Shown piece by piece: positions 24,418-35,352 of a stretch of 64,000 bases of DNA. The DNA is taken from contig JAHWDD010000007.1 in the NCBI GenBank assembly GCA_023897205.1, positions 2,480,001 to 2,544,000 on the forward strand. Reading direction: 5' to 3'. The first letter of the stretch is position 1. Each line of letters begins with the position of its first letter. A model generated the notes under the pieces. That model searched no databases, had not been told where the DNA came from, and worked only from the letters and a program-made list of their open reading frames with translations. This DNA is from Exophiala sp. HKRS030. Lineage: Eukaryota > Ascomycota > Eurotiomycetes > Chaetothyriales > Herpotrichiellaceae. The position numbers were made by a program, and so were the translations under genes.

Positions 24418-27400
24418 ATGTCGCATTCATCACTAGGCAATTATGGACAGTATTACAATAGCCGACCTCAAGCAAGCGCTCCACAGACATCGTACAACAC
24501 CGGCGAATCGAATTCCGTGAATAATACGTATCCCACGCAGACTTCATATCCAGGTGACGGATACCGCGCGCAGTATGGGCCTTCAGGAAATGATTGGAAC
24601 AATAACAATCAGCAGACGTACGGGAATGGTCTGCACCACAACACGCAGCAGAACGGTCCTTGGAAAGAAGTTGGTGGACAGAACCCACCTTACGACCAAC
24701 AAAGACAAGCGCACAATTATGAGCCGCAGAATGCGGCAGAGACTGGCGGACATAGATACTATGACACTGGGACTTCCGGTGCCACACGTCAGACAGCTCA
24801 AGGTTTGAATGATCTAGCATACGCCTCTGTCTTGGAGTCTGGGGATCATCAGAGAAAGGGTCATCGTGCGCAGAAATCGAGCTATTCGAGCAATTCTCCT
24901 TTGTTGATGACAATTGCTCCGAATCGTGTAAAGTCGCCCGCCACCCAGCCTCAAATGCAATACAATGCTACCCCAGGACGTGGGTTGCATTACCCTCAGC
25001 AAGAGGCACACCCTATGCCTTCCTATCAAGGGTCAACTTCTGCAGCTGCAGCTGCTCTAGCTGGTGCAGTTAGCCGGCGTTACAATCAGACACCAGGCAC
25101 ACAGAGTCAAGCATCGGTCTCGCCTACGATCGGGACTCAGCCTGCTGCCGTTCCGGGGAGTATGGGCAGAACAGCCTCGCCATATTATCAAACATCCAGA
25201 CCGCTGCCTAATGCGCAGCTGCCACACGGCTCTTCTCAAGCGCCGAATAATGCTTCGCATACATTCAATCTCCCCAGACCTCAAGGTACTGGTCGGAGCG
25301 AACAGGAATTTGCGCAGAGTCAGAGTAAACGACAGAAAATCACTCATCCCCAGCCGGAACGAAATGTACCGGTGAGCAGCATCTCACAGCTCGTTACTCA
25401 GAATTCCGACAACGAAAATCCACCATCAACGTACCCTATGCCTGTCGATGACGAGAGTCACATGCATGGATACATTGACCCTACTCAGGTCTTCAACCCT
25501 TTCCACAAGGAGCATGAGAGGCGACGAAAAGAGATGGCTCAAGCTGAAGCCGACGCGGAAGCCAGGCGGAAAGCAGAAGCAGAAGCCGAAGAGCTGCGGA
25601 AGAAGGAGGCAGAAGAAGAGAAGAAAAGACAAGCCGCAGAAGCCGAAGTGCAACGAAAAGCGGAAGAAGTAAAGAAGCGGAAAGAGGAACAAGCGCATCG
25701 ACTAAAAGAAGGCAAAAAAGGTGCAAGGCAGCCATCAGTGTCTTCTCAAGAGTTCGCAAATACCGGGGGTGACCCTCCTGCACCTCCCGCAGACGCATCT
25801 GAAGCGGAGATGGCTGCTGAAATTAAGGCAATGATGGAGCGCATGAAGGTCTTTCGCAGCAAAGACCCTGCCATGTTTCAGAAACTTTGGGACGACATGC
25901 GTAAACCTGCTCAAGGAATTGCGCCTCCTGCAGGGCCGATGCAATCACCACCCCCGTTACCTCAACATCCACCGGTCCAATCAACAGAGAACGCAAAATC
26001 TTCTATCGTGCCGCCTACCCAAGCGACCCAGGTCGTGCAAACCGAAAGTTCGACACCGGCTCCTACAAGAGCCCAGGTGTTGCCCCAGGTGCCTTCATCA
26101 CCAACTAGAAGAGGTCCCGTGAACGGGTACAGAGTGGTTGTTGAGAACAACCCTCAAAACTTGCCTGACTTAGGACGTTTTCCAGCAGAACGTCGTGTAC
26201 GCCAACCATACAAGAAACAAGGTGCAGAAATCCCTGTTGCCACAAGCCCTCCAGCCTTCTCCACCGAGAATCTGCCTTCCGCAATCGTGAGTGGTGCACT
26301 GGAGCAGCCCCAAGCTGGCGGACCAGGTCTGGCTCGTCCAGTGGCCGTGGTGTCATCACTTCCGTCACCATTGCCTCCAGCTACGACTGGCCAGAGCGAG
26401 CCAGCGCCTGTGATTCAATCGGCACCAACAAAGGTCTCTGGTGCTGGTACTGTGTGGCCAGAGGAGAAGCGAACCGCATTGGCTGAAGCTGCTGTGGCAT
26501 CACTCAAGGCTCTCCCTGCCAACATCCATATTGTTATCACCCCTGCTCAAATCCATGCCTTACTAGCGAAGAACCCAAGCTATATTGAGCTTTGTGAAAT
26601 TCTGGAAAAGAAAGGACTGACATTTCATCGAGGTCAATTTGCTCGACAATTGCTGAGTAATGTGCCAGATCTCAACGCACGACCCTCGAATGCTGGTCGT
26701 CAATCTGGAACATCAAGGCCCCATCAGGTTCTCAACCTGTGCGAGGACCACAAAATGGAGTTACACCGTCTCTGACTCCGGCCCCAGTATCGCCTCCTCC
26801 TGCGCCAACCACAGTTCAGATTCCAACACCTGGGCCTTTTACGGAAACCGGATTCCCTGCAGCGGCTCCACTACAGTTTCGAGCGGTCAACATGGGGCCC
26901 AGTGCATTCAAACAAGAGCACTCCCACCCTCAGGAGCACTCTGTGAAACCAAGCAGGCCTTCGAAAGCAAATGGGAACGTTCCAAAACGCACAGAGCCGC
27001 CTCCAGGCTCGAAGGAAGCGAAAGCTCGCAAGAGAGACTTCTCAGAGCTGATCGATCTCACAGCTTTAAGTGACAACGACGACTATGTTATGTCAAGGAA
27101 CGACCAGCCTCCTCACAATGCATCTCCCGAACCCGAACCTTTCAAGATCTACGATCGATCGATGTTCACGCAGACAAATGAACCTGCTACGCAGCCTACG
27201 CCATATCCATACTTTACCGATGGTCGAGTAAATTATGTCACGCCTTCTGCAGGTAGCAATATTTATACTGCGCCACTAGCCCTCAATCCTCATTATGCGC
27301 CAGTCTACAAACCCCCAAGCCGAATACTAGCAAAACCCATCAACAAGGCGGAAGGGCTTGTCAATACCTACTACGATCCCAAAACCATTGCTCGAGATGT

Positions 27401-28897
27401 TATGATTGGGGCAGGCCGGCATCCAACGGAAAGACCTTTGAATGCTCATATGGCTGGGCTTCTGGATCGTCATGTCATGATCTACTCTGACTTATCCACA
27501 TTTGACTGGGATGCGGTCGATCCTGGAGGGCCTCCAGTGCCGCAGGTGGACTTTATAGAAGTTCCAGCAGCATTGCCTCGAAATAGGGCGGGCAAGACGA
27601 TCAAACCCAGTGGCACGGTAGTGAATGGCAAACAACCACGCTTACCGAATGAAGACAAGCGCAATTCATGGACCCCCGCATCTGCGCCCTCCGCAGTATC
27701 TGGAGCCTCATCTGGAACAAAACCTCCCTCATTGCAGAGTCACACTCTCCTTAGCAATGATGCAAATCCTCGCAGCAGCCTAGGTTCATCACTTCCCAGC
27801 CGTCTTGCTGGACAAGGCACGGGTACTGTTCCATCAAATTTATCACCTCCTGCGCCTATCCCTGTCCAGAAGAAACGGCCTTACACCAAGAAGCACGAGA
27901 TTACTCCCCGACTGCGCAACAATCACCACGACGATCTCATCGATCCTCCTCGATTATCCAGTCGCAAAGCCCCACTGTCACAATTACGTCCAGGTCTTCT
28001 GCTCCAACAATGACGGGCAATAATGGGACAGTCAAGAGGCGTGGGCGTCCACCAGGAGCCAAGAACAAGCATCCATTGACTGCGACAACGGAAAATGCCA
28101 CACACCGGATTAATTCAACAACCCAGCCTAAGTCAGCGGCCATACATTTCCCTATCTTCAGATGCCGCTGGAGAGCATGTCGTGCGGAACTCCACAATAT
28201 TTCCACCGTTCGCAAGCATGTTGCCAAAGTCCATCGTGAACAAGAGGATGTTCGTCGAAGTAAAGAAGACGGTGTCAGCGGATACGCATGCTGGTGGAAG
28301 AATTGTCAACTTCTCAAAAAGCTTCCTGATGGCTTGATCGAACCTGGCAAGACATTTCCGACACCGGAATCCTGGTTGAAGCACATCGAAGATGACCACA
28401 TTCACGCGATGGCCTTGAAATATGGAGATGGCCCTTCAACTTCCCACATTGGTAAGCAACCTAAACAATCTCTTGATCTCTCGAGGTTTCGTTATGTTTC
28501 TCCTGTCTCGCAACAAAAAGCTAGAACATTTTCTCACTTAGATCCTCAGACTCTCCTCACGGATAAGACGCGATACCTATCGGACGATCAAGGAAGACTT
28601 ACAACACCCGCGATATCTGAGGAATCGCAGCAAGATTTGGAGCCTGATACTATGACACTCCTGAAGGCCAATCATGACGAGACGGACCGCATTGCGCTGC
28701 GAAGTTTCATGAAGGCGCATCGCCGTGAGAAATACACGCCAAAAGCTGTCGCAGAAGAAACGCTACGGGCTTTGGAGGCGCACAAATCCAAGACTAGCGG
28801 CATTGATTCAGATGGCGCGATCCTCGCCACCGATGCCAGGCGAGCGAGGCTCATACATAACCCAGGACTAGCTATGGTGGTTGATGCCGACTACTAA
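24418..28897 (+). CDS. Large AT-hook / C2H2-like zinc-finger protein, with two apparent one-base frameshifts
   Basis: Three abutting frames (24418 to about 26720, to about 27908, to 28897) read as one protein of 1493 residues if one base is restored at each of two C4 runs, 26719-26722 and 27906-27909; the span is then divisible by three. The N-terminal half is Gln/Asn/Ser/Tyr-rich and disordered. Residues about 364-434 are an Ala/Glu/Lys coiled coil. A conserved block ITPAQIHALLAKNPSYIELC follows near residue 705. Near residue 1208 is an AT-hook core KRRGRPPGAKNK. Then come two C2H2-like segments, FRCRWRACRAELHN with HVAKVH, and YACWWKNCQLL with HIEDDH. These suggest a nuclear DNA- or chromatin-binding protein. 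An intron (26657-26727) could explain the first switch, but it would delete conserved-looking sequence. Confidence 0.8.
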
Positions 28898-29632
28898 GGC
28901 ACCTCCTCTAGCATGGCCCACTGGGAAGCGAGACCGATTGTGGAGTCCGTCGCATAAAGACGAGCAAGCCACAGATCAGCTCGACCATTTCATATCGGGT
29001 TTCACGGCCTGAGACATGATATAGAAGGCATGAGAGATTCTTGCGGGCTGACATTTTGAAGAGATCTAAATAATCGGACAGACAAGCCAACCGTCATCAA
29101 TATGGCTAAGCACACGATGAGGCATGGCGTAGCATCCTTGTATGCTTAGAGGAAAGAAAGATCTCTCATGCAGCTGAGGTACACTGTAGAATATATCCCG
29201 TGCTCCTGCTAATAGTCACAATTCTATGAGCTTTGCCATCGCTTGTATTTTAGTCCGTAATGAGATTGAGTCCCAACAGCGAAACGCCATAGCCCGTGTT
29301 GACCCATTTTGTACTCCCTCAACCTTAGCATTGATAAGACAGATTGTGAACGGCGACTCTGGCTGCACAGGAAACGGAAAAACTGCCGATAAATCTCAAG
29401 AATCACATCGATTGACACGCCGCCTTCCGCAGTCGGTGACCATTGAAGCCTCCCTCCGCAGACCGAATTACGACTCGCGACATAGACAACGCCGTTTGCG
29501 TACAAGCCACCACGATCCTTCTGCAACCATTGAGATCCTCCATTTCATCAATCCATCCATTCCACTCCCTACAACTGGGGTGGGTGGGTGTGGCCGCATC
29601 CGCATCCGCATCAGCATCCGCATCAATCCTGC
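28898..29632. other. Convergent intergenic region
   Basis: 0.73 kb between the 3' ends of the AT-hook gene (plus) and OST4 (minus). No coding signal. Its right end carries a hexamer repeat at 29595-29624. Confidence 0.5.
29595..29624. repeat. CGCATC hexamer tandem repeat (5 units)
   Basis: Five consecutive six-base units (the fourth is AGCATC), starting eight bases past the OST4 stop codon, so probably in its 3' UTR. Confidence 0.85.
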
Positions 29633-29812
29633 CTACCGACCGTCCGCAGGACTCGCTGCAACAGCACGGCGTTTCTCTGCCTGTAGGTCCGCGCCGGGCA
29701 CGTCGGGTTCATCAACCGCATTGACTTCGAGGAAGTGGTACAGCACGATCAGCAGCATCGCCGCGCTGCCCAGGAAGATCGCGAGCGAGTAGAGCTGGGC
29801 GTCGGTGATCAT
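29633..29812 (-). CDS. ost4: Oligosaccharyltransferase subunit Ost4 (59 residues)
   Basis: A single small exon starting MITDAQLYSLAIFLGSAAML. Residues about 8-27 form one membrane helix ending LIVLYHFLEVN. This matches the Ost4 mini-protein of the ER oligosaccharyltransferase complex, which in yeast is about 36 residues and helps attach Ost3 or Ost6 to Stt3 for N-glycosylation of secretory proteins. Here a charged tail of about 28 residues (AVDEPDVPGADLQAEKRR...) extends the protein, as in other filamentous fungi. The gene is easily missed because it is under 60 codons and overlaps longer non-coding frames. The coding sequence is GC-rich and C/G-ending in codon use. The 3' side carries a hexamer repeat. 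Confidence 0.92.
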   Translation of the reverse strand: MITDAQLYSLAIFLGSAAMLLIVLYHFLEVNAVDEPDVPGADLQAEKRRAVAASPADGR

Positions 29813-30980
29813 TGTCTTTTTGGGGGGTCTGGAGGATGGTTCTTGAGGGCGGGAAATGATTCAGGGGAGTGAGGTCACCGGGTAGAGTTGAATGAATGAG
29901 TGGTTGGTCTTGGATGGTCTTTGACTGGATCGGGGAGAGGACTCGGTGTTCGGTTTCGTAGGTTTGGGTGGTGGAGATGACTACGTGCAAGAAAGGGAGG
30001 TTGTAGGCTGTGAGATGTCTGTGCAAGTTTCTGAGACAACCGGGAAGGGTTTGGATTTCGTTTGTGTTTCAAGGTATAATCATCTTCGAAGAATCAAGAG
30101 GTACCGTTGAATTCGCAGATTTGGTGCCAGCGTGGTATAAACTTGCTGCTTGGTGAGTCGTCGGCCTGTACTTTTGGCGCTCCACATCTACGTTTAGGAA
30201 TTGGGGTTCTCAAGAGGCTTGGCGCGAGACACATCTCGATACGTACTAACAGCGCTTTTGACCTCCCACTCTACTATATAAGGATGTATGCAGGATGCCA
30301 TAATGTTAGGTACTGTGTACGCACGGGTCCAGGGCTGCAAGCCTCCCTCTATTGCGTAAAGGCATGTCCACCATTGTAACACCCGCCTCGGTAGAAAACG
30401 ACACTCAACAGGTCGAAAGAGTTCGAGTTGTGGTCCATAGTCTGGGGCCTAGTCTGGGGCCTGCAGGTCCAACAATTAGTGACAACCACTGGTCCATATA
30501 TCTGCTTCTTAGCGGAAATGAAGGATCTATCCGAATCAACATGAGAGCCGATCCTGGCTACACCGATGGCATTTTGGAGTGGACTAAACAAGCCTATCTT
30601 CTCACAACTTCGGCAATCCGGTATTGGGACTTTCCTCGGGCCAAAGCATTTCAAGTTTGTGATGTCGCAAAGCATATCAGAGATGCTGTTCGCTTTCGAT
30701 AGTGTATGTCAGGTGGTGGCTCCGGCTGCCGTTATTGGGTGTAAGCGAACCCTTGTGAGTTTCGTCGAGGACTGAACGAGGTCTATTGACATGAATAGAT
30801 GGGTGATTATAGCTGATATGGCCAAAAAGGGCTGGATTGCGCTCAATGCGCCCACCATCCTGTGGCCTAACCTCCTCTATCGTTATCATACAGCCAACGG
30901 GCGTAAGCCGCTGCCGATGGTACAAGGTACCTTTTGCTGAGCCATATCTTTGAGCCATTCCATAATGCATCATTGTTGGT
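29813..30980. other. Intergenic, nothing clear
   Basis: 1.17 kb between OST4's start and the 3' end of the kinase-like gene. No frame shows recognisable features. It includes a 12-bp tandem duplication at 30439. Confidence 0.5.
30439..30462. repeat. 12-bp tandem duplication AGTCTGGGGCCT x2
   Basis: Two exact adjacent copies in non-coding sequence. Confidence 0.8.
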
Positions 30981-32007
30981 TCACCATGTATGAGAGGCAT
31001 TAAATCCCTGGGGATGTGCAGTAGAAGTGTGCTTCTGCTCGTCCCGAGCAAGACTTGAGTCGTGTTCGCGCTCGCGCTCGCGCCGGACTTCCTCCAACCA
31101 TCCTATCGGATAAGGTGGTGGTGATGGTGGAGGAGTGACGACTGCATAATGCCCATTGTCATAATCAGATGACTCTCGGTAGTAATTGATTTTTGAACTA
31201 GACCATGACATTAGTAAAGGATGTCTCAAAATATGGGGAAATGTCTGTACAAAGAATATCTCTCATTGTTGCTCCACGCTTTCATAATCGAGCCGCATTG
31301 AAATTCTTCAGCCTCTGAAATTGGGATATTCAACACAACCGGCCAATTCTCTGCTTGTGGTTTTATCAGATGCGAGCACCTCTCGAGAATTCGTGGAAAG
31401 AACCCAGCCGAAGCCCAGTCTAATACACAAGGCGGTTGGTCTTTGGCCCAGATGATATTCCGCGGGAACAAATCCAGATGGCATAAGACCAAGTCTGACC
31501 CAGCCAGCGTAATTTTAGAATTTGGCTCTAAAAGTCGATCATTGAACCACTGTTCGAGCTCTTGGACTGTTTCAAACGTTGGGGATCCGACTGGCCAAAG
31601 ATGAGCGCTCTCGAAGGGCCGCCACCGAGTGCTCCTGGTTTTGAAGATTTGATTCCTGCGAAATGCTCCAGGAGGACTGACAACATGCGGATGTCCGGTG
31701 CTTCGGAAATCGACTCCTTCACATCTCCTTCCATGAACTCCATGACTAAGTAGCCCCGACCGGAATCATCCTCGAAGAAGGAATATACCTTGGGAACACG
31801 CACAATGCTCGGATCGAGAAGCTCCCGTGCTATCTCTTGATTTATTACCTCATCCTTGGTGACACCTACTCCATACTTGACGACAACCTCTGCGTCGAGA
31901 CGGAGGACTTTATTGCCATATTCTTGTCCACCAAGATGCTCCTCAGGAAACGCGGCTTGTAGACACCGCTGAATAATCTCAGAATGAGAGAAGTCACATT
32001 TTTCCAT
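30981..32007 (-). CDS. Aminoglycoside-phosphotransferase-like (APH) kinase, with two apparent one-base frameshifts
   Basis: Start ATG 32007. The first segment has the N-lobe (LRLDAEVVVKYGVG with the ATP-site Lys, then YLVMEFMEGD). The second has the catalytic loop VLCHLDLFPRNIIW (HxDxxxxN) and the metal-binding Asp in CVLDWASAGFFPR. The third is a tail with TPPPSPPPYPIGWLEEV. Frame changes occur at G4 runs 31581-31584 and 31235-31238 (C4 on the coding strand). Restoring one base at each gives 343 codons including stop and joins LIFGQSDP to TFETVQELEQWF, a normal APH linker. Fungal APH proteins are a large family of small-molecule kinases of mostly unknown substrate; antibiotic resistance should not be inferred. 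A GCTCGC-type hexamer repeat near 31063-31083 encodes Arg-Glu repeats in the tail. Confidence 0.85.
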
Positions 32008-32680
32008 GTCACTGTGACTGGGAGGTCATAGTCTCTTGCGTTTGAAAGATATGTCAGAAGGCAAAATTGTTTCCGCAGAACTCGGCGTCGTCATTGTCAA
32101 AGGCCTAAGTACATCGGAGAGCTCGTTGCGGATTTTCACGTGATCGTCAAAACCTGGCAACAAATTCTGCATCTCAATGAAGCACTGGGGCATTAACTAC
32201 TCCTTATCTCTTTATAATACTAGTTCTTTTCTGGTAAGCGACGACATGTCCGATCCTAGGCTCATTGCAGCCATGGTCCGACTTGCTTCCCATTTCTTGC
32301 CACCAGGTCCAGAAACGTTAGAAATCTGTAGGTAGGCAGTAAACAGTGTTTGCTTTATCGGTCTCAAAACTTCCATGGGATATCATTCTTCGCTACGAAG
32401 AAGAAGTGGGGATATGACCTAACCCGGCGATGGCAAGCATCAAGTGTCTAGAGACTGCTATCTACGGGGCTGCTTGCAACAACGGACCTTCTGGAGACAC
32501 TGTGTGTCCGCCTGCAGGGCATCGGGTTTGTCCTTCGACCTATCGATTCTCGATTCTCTTCGAGTGCACTCCAAGGCTTGGCCTCTTTCATTCGGCACAT
32601 CCAATCATCAAGCCATTTCACCCTCAGACTGTCGTGACCCAATTGTGTCCAATATTCCTTGCCTCCGACTGTGTGCGAGG
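32008..32680. other. Intergenic, nothing clear
   Basis: 0.67 kb between the kinase-like gene's start and the 3' end of the next minus-strand gene. Small frames only. Confidence 0.5.
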
Positions 32681-33449
32681 TCACATGAACGCCCCTCGAA
32701 GATTGTTCTGGAAGGCATCGTTGAAGCGATCATCATCCTTATCCTCCTTAATCTCTTCGTGAGCATTTGGGGTCTCAGTTGCATTGCCTTTCTTTGCACA
32801 GTCTTTCCCTGCAGTGATCACAATTAGCACAACGGATCTGTGCTTGGATATGTGGATCTGGCTCACCTGGTCCATTTACTGAATCGCCAGCATCCTTACC
32901 ACTCGTTTGCGCTTCAGCTGTGGGCTTCTTTCCAATTTCCTGTTTCTTCTTCGTGTTGCCGCCTTGCTTCTTGCCCTGGAATTCAGCGTGTGATTTCGGA
33001 GCCACACCCCATTGACCGCCTTTGGTTTCGATGGTAGTACCGTCATCCGCGATCTCGAACGAGCTGAGGACCTCGTTGTTGTCTCCGATTGTCTGAGCTA
33101 GCATTGGTGGAGGCACATACTGACCTTGCTTTCGTCGATCATCCTCGAATACCTTGCAGATTTTTTCCATGATCTCCATCTGGCCGATCATAGAAACAAT
33201 ATCAAAGGAGTCAGTTGCAATGACATTGAGGAGGATCTTGCGCAGTTCGGAAACAACAGCCTTTTCTTTCTCGGAAAGCAGAGGTGAACGAATCAGAATG
33301 TCACAGGCATCAACCTCTTTGGTGGACTTGTCGATCTGACCCTTGAAAGCTCCGTTCTTGAAGTTCCAATCGTGAACAGCGAGGAAGAAGGTATCCCGCC
33401 ATGATTGCAATGACATCTCTTTGAGGGATGCTTTGGCCGATGGCGCCAT
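32681..33449 (-). CDS. Hypothetical protein, unknown function
   Basis: Two exons, 33449-32867 and 32808-32681, with a 58-nt intron (GTGAGC donor, GCTAAT branch-like site, TGCAG acceptor) that joins in phase and gives 236 residues. Reading through the intron would end the protein in a Cys-rich stretch, which I take as artefact. Residues 1-110 are predicted helical (SWRDTFFLAVHDWNFKNGAF; KAVVSELRKILLNVIATDSF). The middle has GGQWGVAPKSHAEFQGKK, and the C-terminal third is Lys/Glu/Asp-rich and disordered. No signal peptide or membrane helix. I do not recognise the family. The consistent intron and codon-like composition support a real gene. Confidence 0.72.
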
Positions 33450-33957
33450 GATTGTTGAGAGCAGAAGAAGTGAATTTTTGCGTTGGCAGGATATTTGGCA
33501 AACACAAAGCTGGGGAAAACCCGTGGACTCCTTGAGATCCGAAAAGGAGAAAAATCGTAGGAGATCGGAAGAAGTCAAAGAAGAACGGCTGCATCAAGGG
33601 AAGCACAAAATCATTCACTGGTTCCCACAATATCTCGCCACAATATTCACTGTGACTTGGATTGGCTACGAGGTCGATTGCTTTCTACCCAGGTTCTCCC
33701 TAATATTCACAGGAGCTATATGGTCTAGGATTAGCATGGTTTCATTTCTCGGTTTCGATTCCATGGTCAAAGCCAGGACCGTCAGCAACTCACAGGAACC
33801 CCGCGAGTAGAACTCTACGCCGTGCTGCAGATTGGACAATGTGGTAAATTTATTTGCCATTGTGTAGATCATACGGTTCGCCGCTGAAGGAGACACACAA
33901 GGCCTGTCCCTTCTTGTTATGGAGTTAGTTACTCTCGACGCCGACACTTGCTCCTGC
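33450..33957. other. Intergenic, nothing clear
   Basis: 0.5 kb holding the promoter of the unknown gene and the 3' end of the GGCT-like gene. Confidence 0.5.
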
Positions 33958-34674
33958 TCATGAGATATTATGAGGTTGACCTACGAAGCCCTCCGGTGCC
34001 TCGACTCCTTCTGGGATAAATGGACGTACAAACTCATCGACCCATTTGGCACTCAATCCTAATTCCAGCGCCTCTCTGATCCCGCGGTTCATGCGACCAA
34101 TGTAGGATTCACGGACTGGACCTTCTTCGACACGGTACTCATCCACATACACCAGTACTCGCACCCCATGTCTACCCAGTCGCTCCTCCCACGACTTCAC
34201 CTTCCACTCTACAATCTCCACCTCCAGATAGGCCTTGTTGTGATGACCAATTCCTTGCTCCGTCGGCCTCTCTCGCTGATCATCAGCGCCCCAACCCCGG
34301 CTTAATGGTGATGAATCGCCCACACCCTCTGGCGCCGCCCAATCCACGCCTTCATAACGGTCGAGGATCTCCTCGTCTTCAATCGCCATGTCATAGACCA
34401 CACCCCAGACCTCGTCTCCGCCATCGCCGATCTTTCCACTGTAAACGACATTGGCACATCCACGGTGACAGATGATCCATTTCCAACCACGGAGGCGTGC
34501 TATGGCCAGCGGAAGAGCGGAGCGGGTTGGTGATGCTGTGCAGCGCAGCGCCATTTGCGTCGGGGAGAGGTTGGTTCCATATGCGAAGTAGAATGTACCA
34601 GCTGAGTGTGGGTTCTCGACATGGTTGGACGAGGTGAGGGGGCGGTGCTTGAAGGCTCGTGTTGGGTTGGCCAT
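33958..34674 (-). CDS. Gamma-glutamylcyclotransferase-like (AIG2-fold) protein
   Basis: Single exon, 238 residues, ATG at 34674. The N-terminal block FYFAYGTNLSPTQMALRC is the substrate-loop signature of the GGCT/AIG2-like fold ([FY]aYGsNl). It is followed by LRGWKWIICHRGCANVVYSG and EVWGVVYDMAIEDEEILDRYEGVD, with the acidic catalytic region before YEG. Members make 5-oxoproline from gamma-glutamyl compounds in glutathione turnover, in the cytosol. The middle has a hydrophilic insertion (about residues 118-145, SPLSRGWGADDQRERP) not in the core fold. The C-terminal helix ends at PFIPEGVEAPEGFVG. Glutathione links to proline and glutamate metabolism, but no co-regulation with the nearby proline genes is shown. 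Confidence 0.85.
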   Translation of the reverse strand: MANPTRAFKHRPLTSSNHVENPHSAGTFYFAYGTNLSPTQMALRCTASPTRSALPLAIARLRGWKWIICHRGCANVVYSGKIGDGGDEVWGVVYDMAIEDEEILDRYEGVDWAAPEGVGDSSPLSRGWGADDQRERPTEQGIGHHNKAYLEVEIVEWKVKSWEERLGRHGVRVLVYVDEYRVEEGPVRESYIGRMNRGIREALELGLSAKWVDEFVRPFIPEGVEAPEGFVGQPHNIS

Positions 34675-35352
34675 ATCGCCTAGATAGACACTTGTGGCGA
34701 ACGTTGGAGTTGGTGGGTTGTATGCGAGATTCGGAGGACTTCATCTCCTGCAGGACGGAGTCATGGTCAATAGCTTGGCTCAAGTCACTGCTTGTTCTCA
34801 TTACTAATATTCAGGATGAGGTTACACTCTGGCCATGTTTGCGATCACCTCATCTCTGACCTATCACGATACATAGTGGAGATCCAAGTAGAGCAAACAT
34901 AGCATCTCGAGATACTCACGTAGATTTCATCACTCTGATCTGTAAGTCCTACGCTCCTCTCCCTGATTGCTATGCAGACATGCTCATGTTCAAGCTCCTC
35001 GTGATGCCACTGATGGGTGAGCTTGAACAAGGCTGAGTGCCCCTTATCTCTCGGACCGGCCCCAGTGATACTTGCCGATAGCTAATTCCCCACATTCTCG
35101 AACTGGCTCCTTTGGTACAATATTCCCTCTGCGTCGATCTTTCGTGAACAAACAACAATGCACTTAAGATTTGATGTACGTCAGGCTTGCAGCACATCCC
35201 GGCAATTGGCGCTATTTTGGTATCTTTTGTCTTAAATGCCAAGACAGGACGATGGCAGATGGCATCTCATTGTTGTATCTTCCAGACAGAGAGCAGCCCT
35301 AGTCGACAGGGAAGCCTACATGCACTTTATTACTCGGAGCCATGCAAATACT
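34675..35352. other. Intergenic, nothing clear
   Basis: 0.68 kb between two minus-strand genes; small overlapping frames only. Confidence 0.5.

Noticed and set aside
26657..26727. Intron explaining the first frame change in the AT-hook gene
   Set aside because: GT...AG ends and length would restore frame, but the donor is weak and it would remove sequence that reads as normal protein; the C4 run explanation matches nine other sites. Kept as an alternative.
31616..31618. A missing base in the G3 run of the kinase gene
   Set aside because: It would also restore frame, but it changes a normal APH linker; the G4 run at 31581-31584 gives a more family-like join.
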